IMG/VR virus record: IMGVR_UViG_3300049783_001658
Coordinates: 1-24,772 of that record
Length of the DNA stretch: 24,772 nucleotides
From: a virus
Direction: 5' to 3' (one strand)
Under the pieces are notes generated by a model. That model saw nothing but the letters and a program-made list of their open reading frames with translations, made no database searches and was not told the DNA's origin. The translations under genes were made by a program, and so were the position numbers. Shown one piece after another: positions 1 to 8,705 of this stretch (position 1 is the stretch's first letter; each line of letters starts with the position of its first letter).

Positions 1-420
1 GCTGATGTAACGTTTGTGTTAGTATTATCAACTCGGGTATTAACACTACTTATCGCTGAAGCGTTATCATCTGCGTCAATTTCAACAGCATCGATTCTAG
101 TAACTGCAGCAGTAACGTTTGTGTTGGTGTTATCAACTCTTAAATCGACACTACTTATTGCAGAAGCATTATCATCTGCATCGATTTCAACAGCATCGAT
201 TCTAGTGATCGCTGATGTAAGGCTTGTGTTGGTGTTATCAACTCTTAAATCGACACTACTTATTGCAGAAGCATTATCACTTGCATCGATTTCAACAGCA
301 TCGATTCTAGTGATCGCTGATGTAAGGCCTGAATTCGTATCCAGAACTTCAAGTTCAAGTTGACTTATCGCAGATGAATTACCATCAATAATTATATTGA
401 CCTGAATAATTTCATTGGCG
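1..420. repeat. 105-bp (35-residue) tandem repeats in the J shaft, cut by the left edge
   Basis: Units lie at 1-105, 106-210 and 211-315, with a degenerate fourth at 316-420. The second and third are nearly identical. The first differs at more positions. All keep the J reading frame because 105 is divisible by 3. The encoded unit is rich in Ala, Ile, Asp, Asn and Ser and includes ITRIDAVEID and a DNASAISSVD-like segment, typical of coiled fibre shafts. The array probably continues to the left of the window. Confidence 0.9.
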
Positions 421-3400
421 TTAGCGGTCATACCTATGTCATTATTGCTAACAACAGCAGATAAATTGGTAATTGATTCTGCAATTGCGCCAGTGGGACT
501 AACATCGATATTTAGTTGGCTAATGGCATCAGCGAATATTACATCTCTATCCAAATCATTCTTTTTGATGTTGGCTATATCAATTTCTGACAATAGAGCA
601 ACTAACCCTTCATCCTCTGATTGATCACGTGATGTAATCAAACCAAAAACGTTATTGGTGATTCGACCACCCACACTATCGATATCAAGCACGGCCTGTT
701 GGATTGAAGTAAAGTTCTCGTCTTGGTTATCAGTTACTGTCTGGGCTAATGCCGTAATTGTTCCCGTATATCCATCTATAGTAACTTTTGCTTCATTTGC
801 CCTAGTGATAGTTTCATTATCAACTAATAACTGTCTACTGGCTTCCAGTGCAATTATACTATTTAGACCATCGATAGTTGCTGCGGCGTTACTAAATGTA
901 ACAGTATTGTTGTTGTAATCAGTTACTGTGACTCGCTGGGTAATTGCTCCGTTGTTAGCGTCGATGTCTATTTCGGCTTGGCTCACTCTAGCAGTTATGT
1001 TTTGTAAGTCCTGAGTGCTTGCGTCAGCTTTTCCTATTGATATAGATGTAATGTCAAATGCATCTGCAGTCGTTGTCCCTAATATTAAGCGCACACCCGT
1101 TATAGTACCAGAGTAAGTAAGTAATGATGTAAAATCAATTAATAATGTGGTTTGTGTTCCGGTTGGTTCGGTGATATAATTCGAGAAAGTCTCAGTACTT
1201 GCATCATCTCTTGTTATAATAACTGATCCGTCCCAGCCATCACCAGATGTCCTTTCTAGTGTGACCCGTATTAATTTATTATCTGTTGAGGAATAACCCA
1301 ATGATGTGTTTTGGATATCACCCAACACGACAGAAATTTTATTGGTACTTTCGGTCAAGGTGCCGTTCACTGCCACCCAACCCTGAGCACTATCAAAAAA
1401 GTTGAATGAATAAACTGGCTGAAGGGCTGCTAATGACTCACTGACAATAGCAGTGGCAGTGGCAGTTATTTGAGCGGGTACTAATAATAACTCGGACGTG
1501 AGAACATTTATATCATTATCATTAAGGTCTATTCTTTCAGTCACCGCTGAAACCTGAGCTTCGACACCATCAATAAGAAATACAGCCTGATTAAACGAAT
1601 CGTCAATAAAACTAAAGGCTCGATTTGTTATAGTACCAGTTATAGGATCGACCAGCACGGTGGCATCAATTAGGATGTCATTGTTCTCCAACCGTAGCCG
1701 TAAATCTTCGCGACTCGAAGCATCTTTTGTGATTGCCTGCAGTAACTGTAAATCTGAGTCTTCGGTCGTGGAATCGTTTATTTGCAATCGATATGCGATG
1801 TTCCTAGCTTCTGAATCGATCAAATCAATGTCAGTAACAATATCGGTTATGTCACCTTCAACACCAAGCAAAGCCGAGTCGGTTTGTAGCTCATAATCAT
1901 CTATTTGTTGCTTTGTGTCATTGATACTGGCAACAATATCGGTTATGTCACCTTCAACACCAAGCAAAGCCGAGTCGGTTTGTAGCTCATAATCATCTAT
2001 TTGTTGCTTTGTGTCATTGATACTGGCAACAATATCGGTTATGTCACCTTCAACACCAAGCAAAGCCGAGTCGGTTTGTAGCTCATAATCATCTATTTGT
2101 TGCTTTGTGTCATTGATACTGGCAACAATATCGGTAGTATCAAACATTAAACCTTGATCGGAATAATCTAGTGTAAATATATCTGAGTATGATATTCCAT
2201 TTTTACCAAAAGCGTCAAAATGACCAATCCTACAATATCTGGTACTTTGATCATCAATCGGAAATGCGTAAATATGAGATGTGTCGGTGGATTTCAGTGC
2301 TATTAATGTAGATGAATTAGCAATAAATGCGTTATCTGTTGATACGTGTATTTCCGTACCAGAAAAATCCGGCTCTAGTGGTGAATTCCATTCAATTGAA
2401 TTGGCGTGAACCATATTATAAATGACGACACCAGTTGGAGCAGACATCTGACCGTTTATTGGAAATACTGATATAGGTGTAGATTTACTATTATCTCTAG
2501 CTACAATAGCAATAGTTATCATTGGTGACCTAGTTAGGCCATGAGAAACATTATCGTCATATACATATGTAAAAAACTGATCCGTAACAGAATATGTCTT
2601 TTTGAGTGTAACGCCATGATAAACCTTAATCTCATAATACTTAAAATAATCAGATACGTTATTACCAACCCCACCATTATTTGGTGATAATATATTAGAT
2701 GAATTTAGTATTTCTACATCCATCATATTATCCCAAGTAATGAGCATATCCTTCCCCTGTGCGTTAAATAACGCTCCAGTAACCGTAGGTAAGGAAACAG
2801 TTGATGCTATAGTCTCGCTCAGCAAGGAAGTAAAATTAGATGATGAGTATCCAAATTTACGTACCTGTATGCGAAAGTCATAGTCAGTGGCATGTAGGTT
2901 CGGAATTTTAACCGAAGTACTTTCTACGGTAGAAAATTGTTCCCAACTCGTAGACCCAGAAATTTTATATTCAATGAGAAATTGGTTTGTGCCTGAGTTA
3001 TTTGGATTTACCCAAGACAATGTACCGTAGCCATATGTAGAAAATTTTTCTAATGAAAAAGATAGATTAGTTACTGGCAATAACGTTCTCTTAGTTTTAA
3101 TACGAACGGCACCAGCTAAGCCAGCTTTTTCGCCAGTATACATTGCGTCGGCATATTCAATACAAACCACGTCGGCTATATTAAATAAATCAGAACTAAT
3201 TGAGTTAGTGACTGAAAATACTCTAAACTTTTTTTCATTCCAGCCGAATATATCATTACTAACTTTTACAACATCTAAAACTTTTACATTATGTATGGAT
3301 AAATCTAATGTAAGAGTAACACCTTTTTGATATGATGATTTTACATATGCTCTGTTAGCAAAAGCTTTAACTGTTAAGCTATCACCTTCACCAGTAGAAT

Positions 3401-4574
3401 TAGCAATTGTCATCGGTAAAGAAATGTTTTTGGTCTTTAAAAAGCCATCAACTTCTACACGAGATTTAGTTTGACCTTCCGGTATTTCGTATATATCCGA
3501 CGGTATTTGATAAACGTCAGCTTTTTCGCCCATTACAGAATTTTTATAATCAACTTCCACTACATTATAATAATTACTTTCAGATAAACCAACAACATTC
3601 TTAAATGCAATAATATTATCTTCATCTAACACAGTCGAATAAGGGTTTAGTTCGAGATCCTCATACCTACATGCAATAAGTCCATTTTCTAATACCAATA
3701 TACCTTGAAATGTTGATAATATTTGTGATAGACAATCACCATTAGTTTGTGAAGTATCTACTGTTCCATCAATATAAAACTGGTTTGAGTCCGTCCAGTT
3801 TGCGGTATCAATAAAGCTATCTATATTAACATAATCTCTATCAATACCCATACCATAATAATCATCTGTAATAAAATCCAACAAACAAATTGCTGGATTT
3901 CTACCACAATCTTGGTTTTCTGATGGTACCGATGGGTCAGTATGAGTAAATTGTTTTTGTGATAATTCAGTGTGATATCTAGGGTCATGCACCAGAACAC
4001 CACTTACTTTAGCAGTTAATGCATACTTCGCAGTGACAATAGGGGCTTCGTTACTATCTGACCGTTTGACCGCTATAATAACTTGTGCTACCCTAGCACC
4101 CTTGTGGTTTACTGTCCACTCACCATCCGAATAAATTTGCGCTAAAGATGATGCAGTTGTTACTTCATCACCCATTTTTAATTGAATTTTTGTTCTCTGT
4201 TCGTCGTATTCATCAACGAAAGAACCGTCATTGGAATCCCACACAAAGTTATCAGATAAATTAGTGTTTCTCTCATATGAAAATATTTCATTTTCATTAA
4301 CATAAACTTGATGTATATTATGTATTGGCCCAACACCAACAGAAAATATATTACACATCCACTCTGCATTATCATTATCGATGTTATTATAAACATTAAC
4401 AGAGTCGACTATGCACTTACCATAAGGTATCTTTCTGGCTGCTTCTGTGCCGCGTTTTTGTACTTTTAGTCCCACACCCTCTGGGTCTTGTTGTTGGTTT
4501 GCTGCGTATATTGAATATACTGCTGAACCAACTGATATACCGATTGCGATGTACGATAGTGTTGCTACTGCCAT
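1..4574 (-). CDS. Tail tip attachment / host-specificity protein, lambda J-like (partial, runs off left edge)
   Basis: This gene encodes the tail-tip protein expected to contact the host receptor. The frame is open from ATG 4574 (preceded by AGGAGA) to the window edge, giving about 1524 residues with no stop. Residues 5-24 are hydrophobic, as is usual in J-like proteins. About 25-490 resemble the conserved tail-hub part of J proteins. About 496-595, 596-700 and 705-800 look like fibronectin type III modules. About 813-913 hold three exact 32-residue repeats. About 1055-1180 look like a jelly-roll or carbohydrate-binding module found in many J C-termini (pattern GWD..V near 1108, then TGVRLILG and DITSISIG). 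The remainder is Asp/Asn/Ile/Ser-rich repeat likely to form a trimeric coiled shaft. The start codon follows directly on the stop of the preceding tip gene. The C-terminal receptor-binding end is missing from this window. Confidence 0.9.
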   Translation of the reverse strand, partial: MAVATLSYIAIGISVGSAVYSIYAANQQQDPEGVGLKVQKRGTEAARKIPYGKCIVDSVNVYNNIDNDNAEWMCNIFSVGVGPIHNIHQVYVNENEIFSYERNTNLSDNFVWDSNDGSFVDEYDEQRTKIQLKMGDEVTTASSLAQIYSDGEWTVNHKGARVAQVIIAVKRSDSNEAPIVTAKYALTAKVSGVLVHDPRYHTELSQKQFTHTDPSVPSENQDCGRNPAICLLDFITDDYYGMGIDRDYVNIDSFIDTANWTDSNQFYIDGTVDTSQTNGDCLSQILSTFQGILVLENGLIACRYEDLELNPYSTVLDEDNIIAFKNVVGLSESNYYNVVEVDYKNSVMGEKADVYQIPSDIYEIPEGQTKSRVEVDGFLKTKNISLPMTIANSTGEGDSLTVKAFANRAYVKSSYQKGVTLTLDLSIHNVKVLDVVKVSNDIFGWNEKKFRVFSVTNSISSDLFNIADVVCIEYADAMYTGEKAGLAGAVRIKTKRTLLPVTNLSFSLEKFSTYGYGTLSWVNPNNSGTNQFLIEYKISGSTSWEQFSTVESTSVKIPNLHATDYDFRIQVRKFGYSSSNFTSLLSETIASTVSLPTVTGALFNAQGKDMLITWDNMMDVEILNSSNILSPNNGGVGNNVSDYFKYYEIKVYHGVTLKKTYSVTDQFFTYVYDDNVSHGLTRSPMITIAIVARDNSKSTPISVFPINGQMSAPTGVVIYNMVHANSIEWNSPLEPDFSGTEIHVSTDNAFIANSSTLIALKSTDTSHIYAFPIDDQSTRYCRIGHFDAFGKNGISYSDIFTLDYSDQGLMFDTTDIVASINDTKQQIDDYELQTDSALLGVEGDITDIVASINDTKQQIDDYELQTDSALLGVEGDITDIVASINDTKQQIDDYELQTDSALLGVEGDITDIVTDIDLIDSEARNIAYRLQINDSTTEDSDLQLLQAITKDASSREDLRLRLENNDILIDATVLVDPITGTITNRAFSFIDDSFNQAVFLIDGVEAQVSAVTERIDLNDNDINVLTSELLLVPAQITATATAIVSESLAALQPVYSFNFFDSAQGWVAVNGTLTESTNKISVVLGDIQNTSLGYSSTDNKLIRVTLERTSGDGWDGSVIITRDDASTETFSNYITEPTGTQTTLLIDFTSLLTYSGTITGVRLILGTTTADAFDITSISIGKADASTQDLQNITARVSQAEIDIDANNGAITQRVTVTDYNNNTVTFSNAAATIDGLNSIIALEASRQLLVDNETITRANEAKVTIDGYTGTITALAQTVTDNQDENFTSIQQAVLDIDSVGGRITNNVFGLITSRDQSEDEGLVALLSEIDIANIKKNDLDRDVIFADAISQLNIDVSPTGAIAESITNLSAVVSNNDIGMTANANEIIQVNIIIDGNSSAISQLELEVLDTNSGLTSAITRIDAVEIDASDNASAISSVDLRVDNTNTSLTSAITRIDAVEIDADDNASAISSVDLRVDNTNTNVTAAVTRIDAVEIDADDNASAISSVNTRVDNTNTNVTS
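1836..2135. repeat. Three exact 96-bp tandem repeats in the J gene
   Basis: Copies at 1841-1936, 1937-2032 and 2033-2128 read identically at every base, with short partial matches on each side. Each encodes 32 residues containing DITDIVASINDTKQQ and DDYELQTDSA. The length keeps the frame, so copy number can change without breaking J. Exact DNA identity, including third codon positions, points to recent duplication or ongoing homogenisation. Confidence 0.95.
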
Positions 4575-4988
4575 TTATGTTCTCCTAAAAAATTCACAAT
4601 TAGTTAAGTCAATTGCCATTTTAGGGACAATCTGAAAAACTTCATTTTTATTTTTATCTAATGTAATTGACAAGAACGACCCCCCCAAATGTAGGAAGGT
4701 GCAGTGCTTATCGACTATCGCACCAATATCACCAAGTTTCGCAAAATTCGATGGGATGCTTATATAGTTGTTATCATTTCTAACAAATTCTAAAATTGAT
4801 GGGTACCCAAATAGTTTCTTGGCTTTTCTTGCGCCACCTATTAGAGTTTTATATTTTTTATGTAACGCAATAAATGCTTCAGGTTCATATAACTCCAATA
4901 TCATCATATTGCAGTCTATGTCACCACACGAGCGAGGTTGGTTATTGTATTTATCTACAATATCTTTTATTTTTAATTTAAGTAACAT
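4575..4988 (-). CDS. Tail tip protein, DUF6950 / NlpC-P60-like
   Basis: A 137-residue protein between the hub-like gene and J, the position usually held by the NlpC/P60-type tip peptidase. It resembles the DUF6950 phage family: an N-terminal CGDIDC segment (residues 21-26) where the catalytic Cys region would lie, a central LGDIGAIVDKH stretch (about 85-95) and LGGSFLSI (about 101-108). The start at 4988 is preferred because AGGA lies 7 bases upstream; a TTG at 5018 would overlap the previous gene and has no better site. The stop touches the J start codon, and the J ribosome site lies inside its last codons, suggesting translational coupling. Family assignment is by eye and moderate; peptidase activity is not shown. 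Confidence 0.7.
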   Translation of the reverse strand: MLLKLKIKDIVDKYNNQPRSCGDIDCNMMILELYEPEAFIALHKKYKTLIGGARKAKKLFGYPSILEFVRNDNNYISIPSNFAKLGDIGAIVDKHCTFLHLGGSFLSITLDKNKNEVFQIVPKMAIDLTNCEFFRRT

Positions 4989-5005
4989 GTTAATTCCTAT
5001 GGGAA

Positions 5006-5530
5006 TTAACCTTTCCAAGTCTCTTCCACGTTTACGTCAGCTGTATATTGATAGAATAAATCACCAGCATGTCTTGATGAATGTGATGCTAGTGATGATC
5101 TAAGTAATCTTGGTATTTTATCTATATCAATAAATACATTATTAGTTTCAATAGCGATGCTTAATTTTCCTGTTTCATAATCGATTGTTGTCATGGGACT
5201 ATCACAGTAACCCCGATGGTAAATTGTGTAATAATCAACAATATTTGTTCCATCGGGGACATTGCACATTAATACATCGACGGGTGCTCGAATAAAACCA
5301 CCACCATCAAGCGTTGCTTGAAAAGTTGGGTCAATACCACTGGCAGTTATTATAATACCAATTTTATTTACATCACCGGATGATTCGGATTCGGATATAC
5401 CCAATACGTCACCAGTTGATGTCGCAGTCACGCCATCCAAAACAACATCAAATGGTGCAGTAGTTATAGACAACAAATCGAATCCACCATTTCCATTGTT
5501 AAGTTTAAAATTTATTATTGTACATTGCAT
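5006..5530 (-). CDS. Tail hub-like / minor tail protein (DUF2163-like)
   Basis: A 174-residue protein. Its second half has the look of DUF2163-type or lambda gpL-like tip proteins: YYTIYHRGYCDSPMTTIDYE (about 100-119), a segment of beta strands (KLSIAIET), then an Arg/Ser-rich stretch ending in GDLFYQYTADVNVEE (about 157-171). The N-terminus is small-residue and beta rich. It sits 10 bases after the distal-tail-like gene and 17 before the DUF6950-like gene, the same order as in gene transfer agents (DUF2460, DUF2163, NlpC, J). The ribosome site is weak (GCGAG), so coupling to the upstream gene is likely. Expected role: part of the tail tip ring to which J binds. Confidence 0.6.
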   Translation of the reverse strand: MQCTIINFKLNNGNGGFDLLSITTAPFDVVLDGVTATSTGDVLGISESESSGDVNKIGIIITASGIDPTFQATLDGGGFIRAPVDVLMCNVPDGTNIVDYYTIYHRGYCDSPMTTIDYETGKLSIAIETNNVFIDIDKIPRLLRSSLASHSSRHAGDLFYQYTADVNVEETWKG

Positions 5531-5540
5531 TAATTTCTCG

Positions 5541-6125
5541 CTAGGATAAAGCCTCTATCCAATTAAAAGTTGATGTGTGTATTAGACCGCCTGCTGTATA
5601 ATTGACGCTTTGAATATCTGCCCTAAACCTAACTAACATCTTAGTAGTTAAGAAATCTAGTTGTGATGCATCAACAAAGTTTTTCCTGACCGGAGGAAAT
5701 ATTTCTAGAAACCCCGCGCCAGTCAAATCACTTAGTGCAATATAGGTTTTATCGTCATTAAGGATGTTGAACATATCACCAGCCGCAATCGAACCACTAA
5801 AGGCATCGACACTGATTGTATTATCCCCAGCAGTACCAGCTACATTAGCTTCAACGAAAGTAGAAGTTACGGTTTCGGATTTGAACCGATCAGGTAAGTC
5901 TACATAAAATGGATTAAGCCTGCCTCTAACTTTAAGTAGAAACGCCTCTAATACACGTTTATCTGCACTAGTTTCAGTAGTTACAATAAACGTGCCTTCT
6001 ACTCTATGTATACCCCTGTCGATTGACCTACCGCTCAAATTTAATGATTCTGTGTAGTATGCAGGGGTGTTATGCGTTAACATAACATCCGAAACAATAA
6101 GACTACTCGGCATTGTTATACTCAT
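5541..6125 (-). CDS. Distal tail / minor tail protein following tape measure
   Basis: A 194-residue protein starting in the tape measure stop (ATGA overlap, bases 6122-6125), so it is probably translationally coupled. It begins with SLIVSDVMLTHNTPAYYTES and has a helix then KVRGRLNPFYVDLPDR (about 66-81), the pattern of a packing motif in DUF2460 or Dit-like tip proteins, followed by a long Thr/Ala-rich beta region. Position directly after the tape measure supports a distal-tail role, the ring linking tube and tip. I cannot name the exact family. Confidence 0.55.
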   Translation of the reverse strand: MSITMPSSLIVSDVMLTHNTPAYYTESLNLSGRSIDRGIHRVEGTFIVTTETSADKRVLEAFLLKVRGRLNPFYVDLPDRFKSETVTSTFVEANVAGTAGDNTISVDAFSGSIAAGDMFNILNDDKTYIALSDLTGAGFLEIFPPVRKNFVDASQLDFLTTKMLVRFRADIQSVNYTAGGLIHTSTFNWIEALS

Positions 6126-8176
6126 CTAGCACTCCTTGGTCGTTCTCTATTTGATTTATTTACTGAGTCAGATATTAACTGCCTGTGTTTATATAACTCA
6201 CCCTCAAACCAAGCTTTGTTTGTAACGTTACCTGAAATATTTATTGGCGCAGAAATAGATATATTTGAAGAACCCATACCACCCTCACCAGAACCACCAG
6301 AACCACCAGAATCCAAGAATTTAGTAAGTTTCTTGTTAGCTTCTGGCTGCACTACTCGCTCACCAGCTTTAAGGAGAAATGATTTATTATTCATTGAATC
6401 TGGGACTTCGTCGGTACCGCCATGAAACTGACCAACTAATGATGCAACTGCTGATACTGCTGCAATTGATGCTGGTATTTTTTCATAGAAAGATAGAGTA
6501 GGGTCTGTCCATACAGCAATACCCGCTTGAACTGCGGAAATTGCAGCTTCGGCTTTTGCGTATGTTCCAGCCAAATCTAATTCAACTCCAAACTTTTCAG
6601 CAAGGGCGTCAGCTTCGGCCATATATCCACCGATAGTAGATTCTCTGGCGTCATCCTCCAGTTTCTTATAATCTACTAAATAATTTTTATATAATGCTAG
6701 TTTATCTGCCCACGGACTTTCTGGTTTATCTTCTTCTTCTTCTTCACCAGAAGCACCCTCTCCTCCCGCTTCTGGGTCTGTGGTAGGACCAAATAAAGAT
6801 TGATATGCAGTGGTAGCGCCAGCAACCAACTCCTTCGTATTTTGTGCAATTTTAGCTGCAATTATTGTTTGCGCTGCATCATGTTTGTCTACTAAAAGTT
6901 GTCTCTGTGCTGCATGTGCTACTAACCTTAATTGTTGTTCATCATCCGCAGCTTTTTTTAATGCTGCCTGCTCAGATATGGTTTTTTTGGACATACTAAT
7001 GCTTGCTTTACCGCCAGCAATTAATTTTTCGCCCATGTCACCCATGAACGGAATACCAGATATCATTTCGCCGATGGACACTACCCAATTAGCAACAACC
7101 ACTTTCATTTTCTGAAATACCTGTGTCCAAGCATTATTAATGGATATACCCATATGTTCAAAAATCTTTTCTGAATTAAGAGCTACATGTTTAAAACCTA
7201 ACTGGAGATCTTCAAACGCAAAAGTCAATGTAGTAAAAATTGCCTCTAAGCCATTAAAGGCAATTTGAATTACATTAAACCAAGATTTGAAAATCCCAGA
7301 TAAATAACCCAAACCACGACTCAATACATTAAACGTACTTTCCATCGCTTCCTTAAAACCCATTGTATCTTTCGACACATTAATAAATTTATCCGCGATT
7401 TGTTCTAATGCCGGAGCAAATCTAATAATTATTTTGTTTATTAATCCAGTAAGAACTTGCTGTACTTTAAAGATAGAATCGTTCATAGTTTCTATTTTGG
7501 CAGTATCAGCACGGTTTAATGCTATACCCATATCATTTAGTGACTTTGCAGTTGGATCTAATCCCTTTTCTTTTATTGCGTTAAGGACTTTAAGTACCCT
7601 AACACCATTACGACCGAAGAAATCCTGCGCTAATTTGGCTTTATCGGTCTGTAGGGTAACATTACCTAAGCCTTGGGCCAGTGCCTCCATCTGTTTATCG
7701 GGGGACATTTTCTCAATAGTTTCGATATTAAGACCGAGTTTCTGGAGACCCTTGGCCGCCTCACCCGTACCAGTTGCTGCATCACCTAAGTTACGCTGCA
7801 TTCTCTGCAAACTCAGGTTCATCTGAGTAGTAGTTACACCGTTCAGTTCACCTACATGTTGTAGTGCTTGAAGCTTTTCTTGTTGTATGCCCAATGCATC
7901 AGATGTCTTGGCTAATTGATCTAGCATTTCTCTTTGTTGATTAAATTTTTGCAGTGCCAAACCAAAAGAAAGATATGCTGCCCCAGCCATACCAAGCTTT
8001 TTAATTAAACCATTTAAGCTTTTAGTTCCTTTTGTTCGCAGGCGCTTAAATGCTCGTTCCATTTGATTTAATTTTTTTTCATTGACGTCTGCTAATTTTT
8101 TTATTTTATTTATATATAGAATAGTATTGGCATCCAGCGATACTGATAACCGCCCGACGTTTGCTGTTCTGGCCAT
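6122..8176 (-). CDS. Tail tape measure protein
   Basis: A 684-residue protein that sets tail length and is probably ejected during infection. The N-terminal third is helical and charged (KIKKLADVNEKKLNQMERAF near 21-40). The middle holds hydrophobic amphipathic helices (about 240-360). Near 600 is FHGGTDEVPD, followed by SFLLKAGERVVQPEANKKL, an ending common in tape measure proteins of this type, then a Gly/Ser linker (SGGSGGSGEGG). The start at 8176 is chosen because GGAGG lies 8 bases upstream; a TTG at 8203 lacks a site. It follows the chaperone pair after a gap containing a large inverted repeat and overlaps the next gene by four bases. Confidence 0.88.
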   Translation of the reverse strand: MARTANVGRLSVSLDANTILYINKIKKLADVNEKKLNQMERAFKRLRTKGTKSLNGLIKKLGMAGAAYLSFGLALQKFNQQREMLDQLAKTSDALGIQQEKLQALQHVGELNGVTTTQMNLSLQRMQRNLGDAATGTGEAAKGLQKLGLNIETIEKMSPDKQMEALAQGLGNVTLQTDKAKLAQDFFGRNGVRVLKVLNAIKEKGLDPTAKSLNDMGIALNRADTAKIETMNDSIFKVQQVLTGLINKIIIRFAPALEQIADKFINVSKDTMGFKEAMESTFNVLSRGLGYLSGIFKSWFNVIQIAFNGLEAIFTTLTFAFEDLQLGFKHVALNSEKIFEHMGISINNAWTQVFQKMKVVVANWVVSIGEMISGIPFMGDMGEKLIAGGKASISMSKKTISEQAALKKAADDEQQLRLVAHAAQRQLLVDKHDAAQTIIAAKIAQNTKELVAGATTAYQSLFGPTTDPEAGGEGASGEEEEEDKPESPWADKLALYKNYLVDYKKLEDDARESTIGGYMAEADALAEKFGVELDLAGTYAKAEAAISAVQAGIAVWTDPTLSFYEKIPASIAAVSAVASLVGQFHGGTDEVPDSMNNKSFLLKAGERVVQPEANKKLTKFLDSGGSGGSGEGGMGSSNISISAPINISGNVTNKAWFEGELYKHRQLISDSVNKSNRERPRSAR

Positions 8177-8221
8177 TTTTAATGCCTCCGTAGTATAAGT
8201 CAATGCAGATCATCGACGATC

Positions 8222-8270
8222 AATTTTTTTAATCATAGAGCCTCATGGAAGCTCTATTGTTAAAAAAATT
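8222..8270. repeat. 20-bp-arm inverted repeat after the chaperone ORF
   Basis: Arms 8222-8241 and 8251-8270 pair at 18 of 20 positions around a 9-base loop (8242-8250). The inner part is ATAGAGC / GCTCTAT and the outer part seven T against seven A. In the transcript of either strand the U run is on the 5' side, so it is not an ordinary intrinsic terminator. The arm at 8270 contains the stop codon of the downstream chaperone frame. Likely an RNA stability, processing or pausing element between chaperone and tape measure. Confidence 0.75.
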
Positions 8271-8697
8271 AAGGTAATAGTGCCTTAAGTTCGCTAATTT
8301 TTAGAATATTCGGACGTTTTGTTTCCATTTCTATTTCTATTTCTTCATTGATAAGTTGATGTATGCCGTCAAGATTGAGTGGTTGTTTAGAAATTCTCGC
8401 AGAGTTCTGTAAATTTTCTATTATCGCACGGGCTTTTTGGACAAGTGGATCAGATAACCATTTTGGCGTACCAGACTTAAGATATGGAAATAAATCCCAA
8501 GATTTTAATTGCTTCTTTCTTCTTTGATTGAATGTTTCGGCTATAAGCAGACCTTCACGTTCCGCTTTGGCATCATAAGTAAACGGGTTTAATACATTAA
8601 GTGCAAAATAGGCGTTTACTTGGTCCATCGGAAGTGAGTTGATGTCAGATAGAGTCCATCCAGTTTCAATAGATAACATCAACTTAAATTTATACAT
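8269..8697 (-). CDS. Tail assembly chaperone, frameshift-extension part (lambda T-like)
   Basis: A 142-residue frame that is probably made mainly as the C-terminal part of a -1 frameshift product. The frame stays open upstream of ATG 8697 to the slip site at 8712-8718, adding residues ILADP, so the fused protein would be 252 residues. The sequence ETGWTLSDINSLPMDQVNAY (from residue 11 of the ATG version) closely resembles the T-like half of tail assembly chaperones, which usually reads as a Trp/Leu-rich helical pair followed by an LPM segment. The rest is charged and helical. Its partner is the short chaperone upstream, and the client is the tape measure gene just downstream, as in lambda gpG/gpGT. 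Independent initiation at 8697 lacks a convincing ribosome site. Confidence 0.8.
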   Translation of the reverse strand: MYKFKLMLSIETGWTLSDINSLPMDQVNAYFALNVLNPFTYDAKAEREGLLIAETFNQRRKKQLKSWDLFPYLKSGTPKWLSDPLVQKARAIIENLQNSARISKQPLNLDGIHQLINEEIEIEMETKRPNILKISELKALLP

Positions 8698-8705
8698 CGG
8701 GTCTG

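Noticed and set aside
16-1896. Several plus-strand frames over the J gene
   Set aside because: They are antisense images of the repeat-rich J coding sequence, with Ser/Ile/Leu-rich composition and no ribosome sites.
1836-2135. CRISPR-like array
   Set aside because: The repeats are contiguous with no spacers and are in-frame coding sequence.
8177-8203. TTG start for the tape measure at 8203
   Set aside because: ATG 8176 has GGAGG at ideal distance; the TTG has none.
8204-8221. Intrinsic terminator between chaperone and tape measure
   Set aside because: The adjacent hairpin has its U run on the 5' side in both directions.
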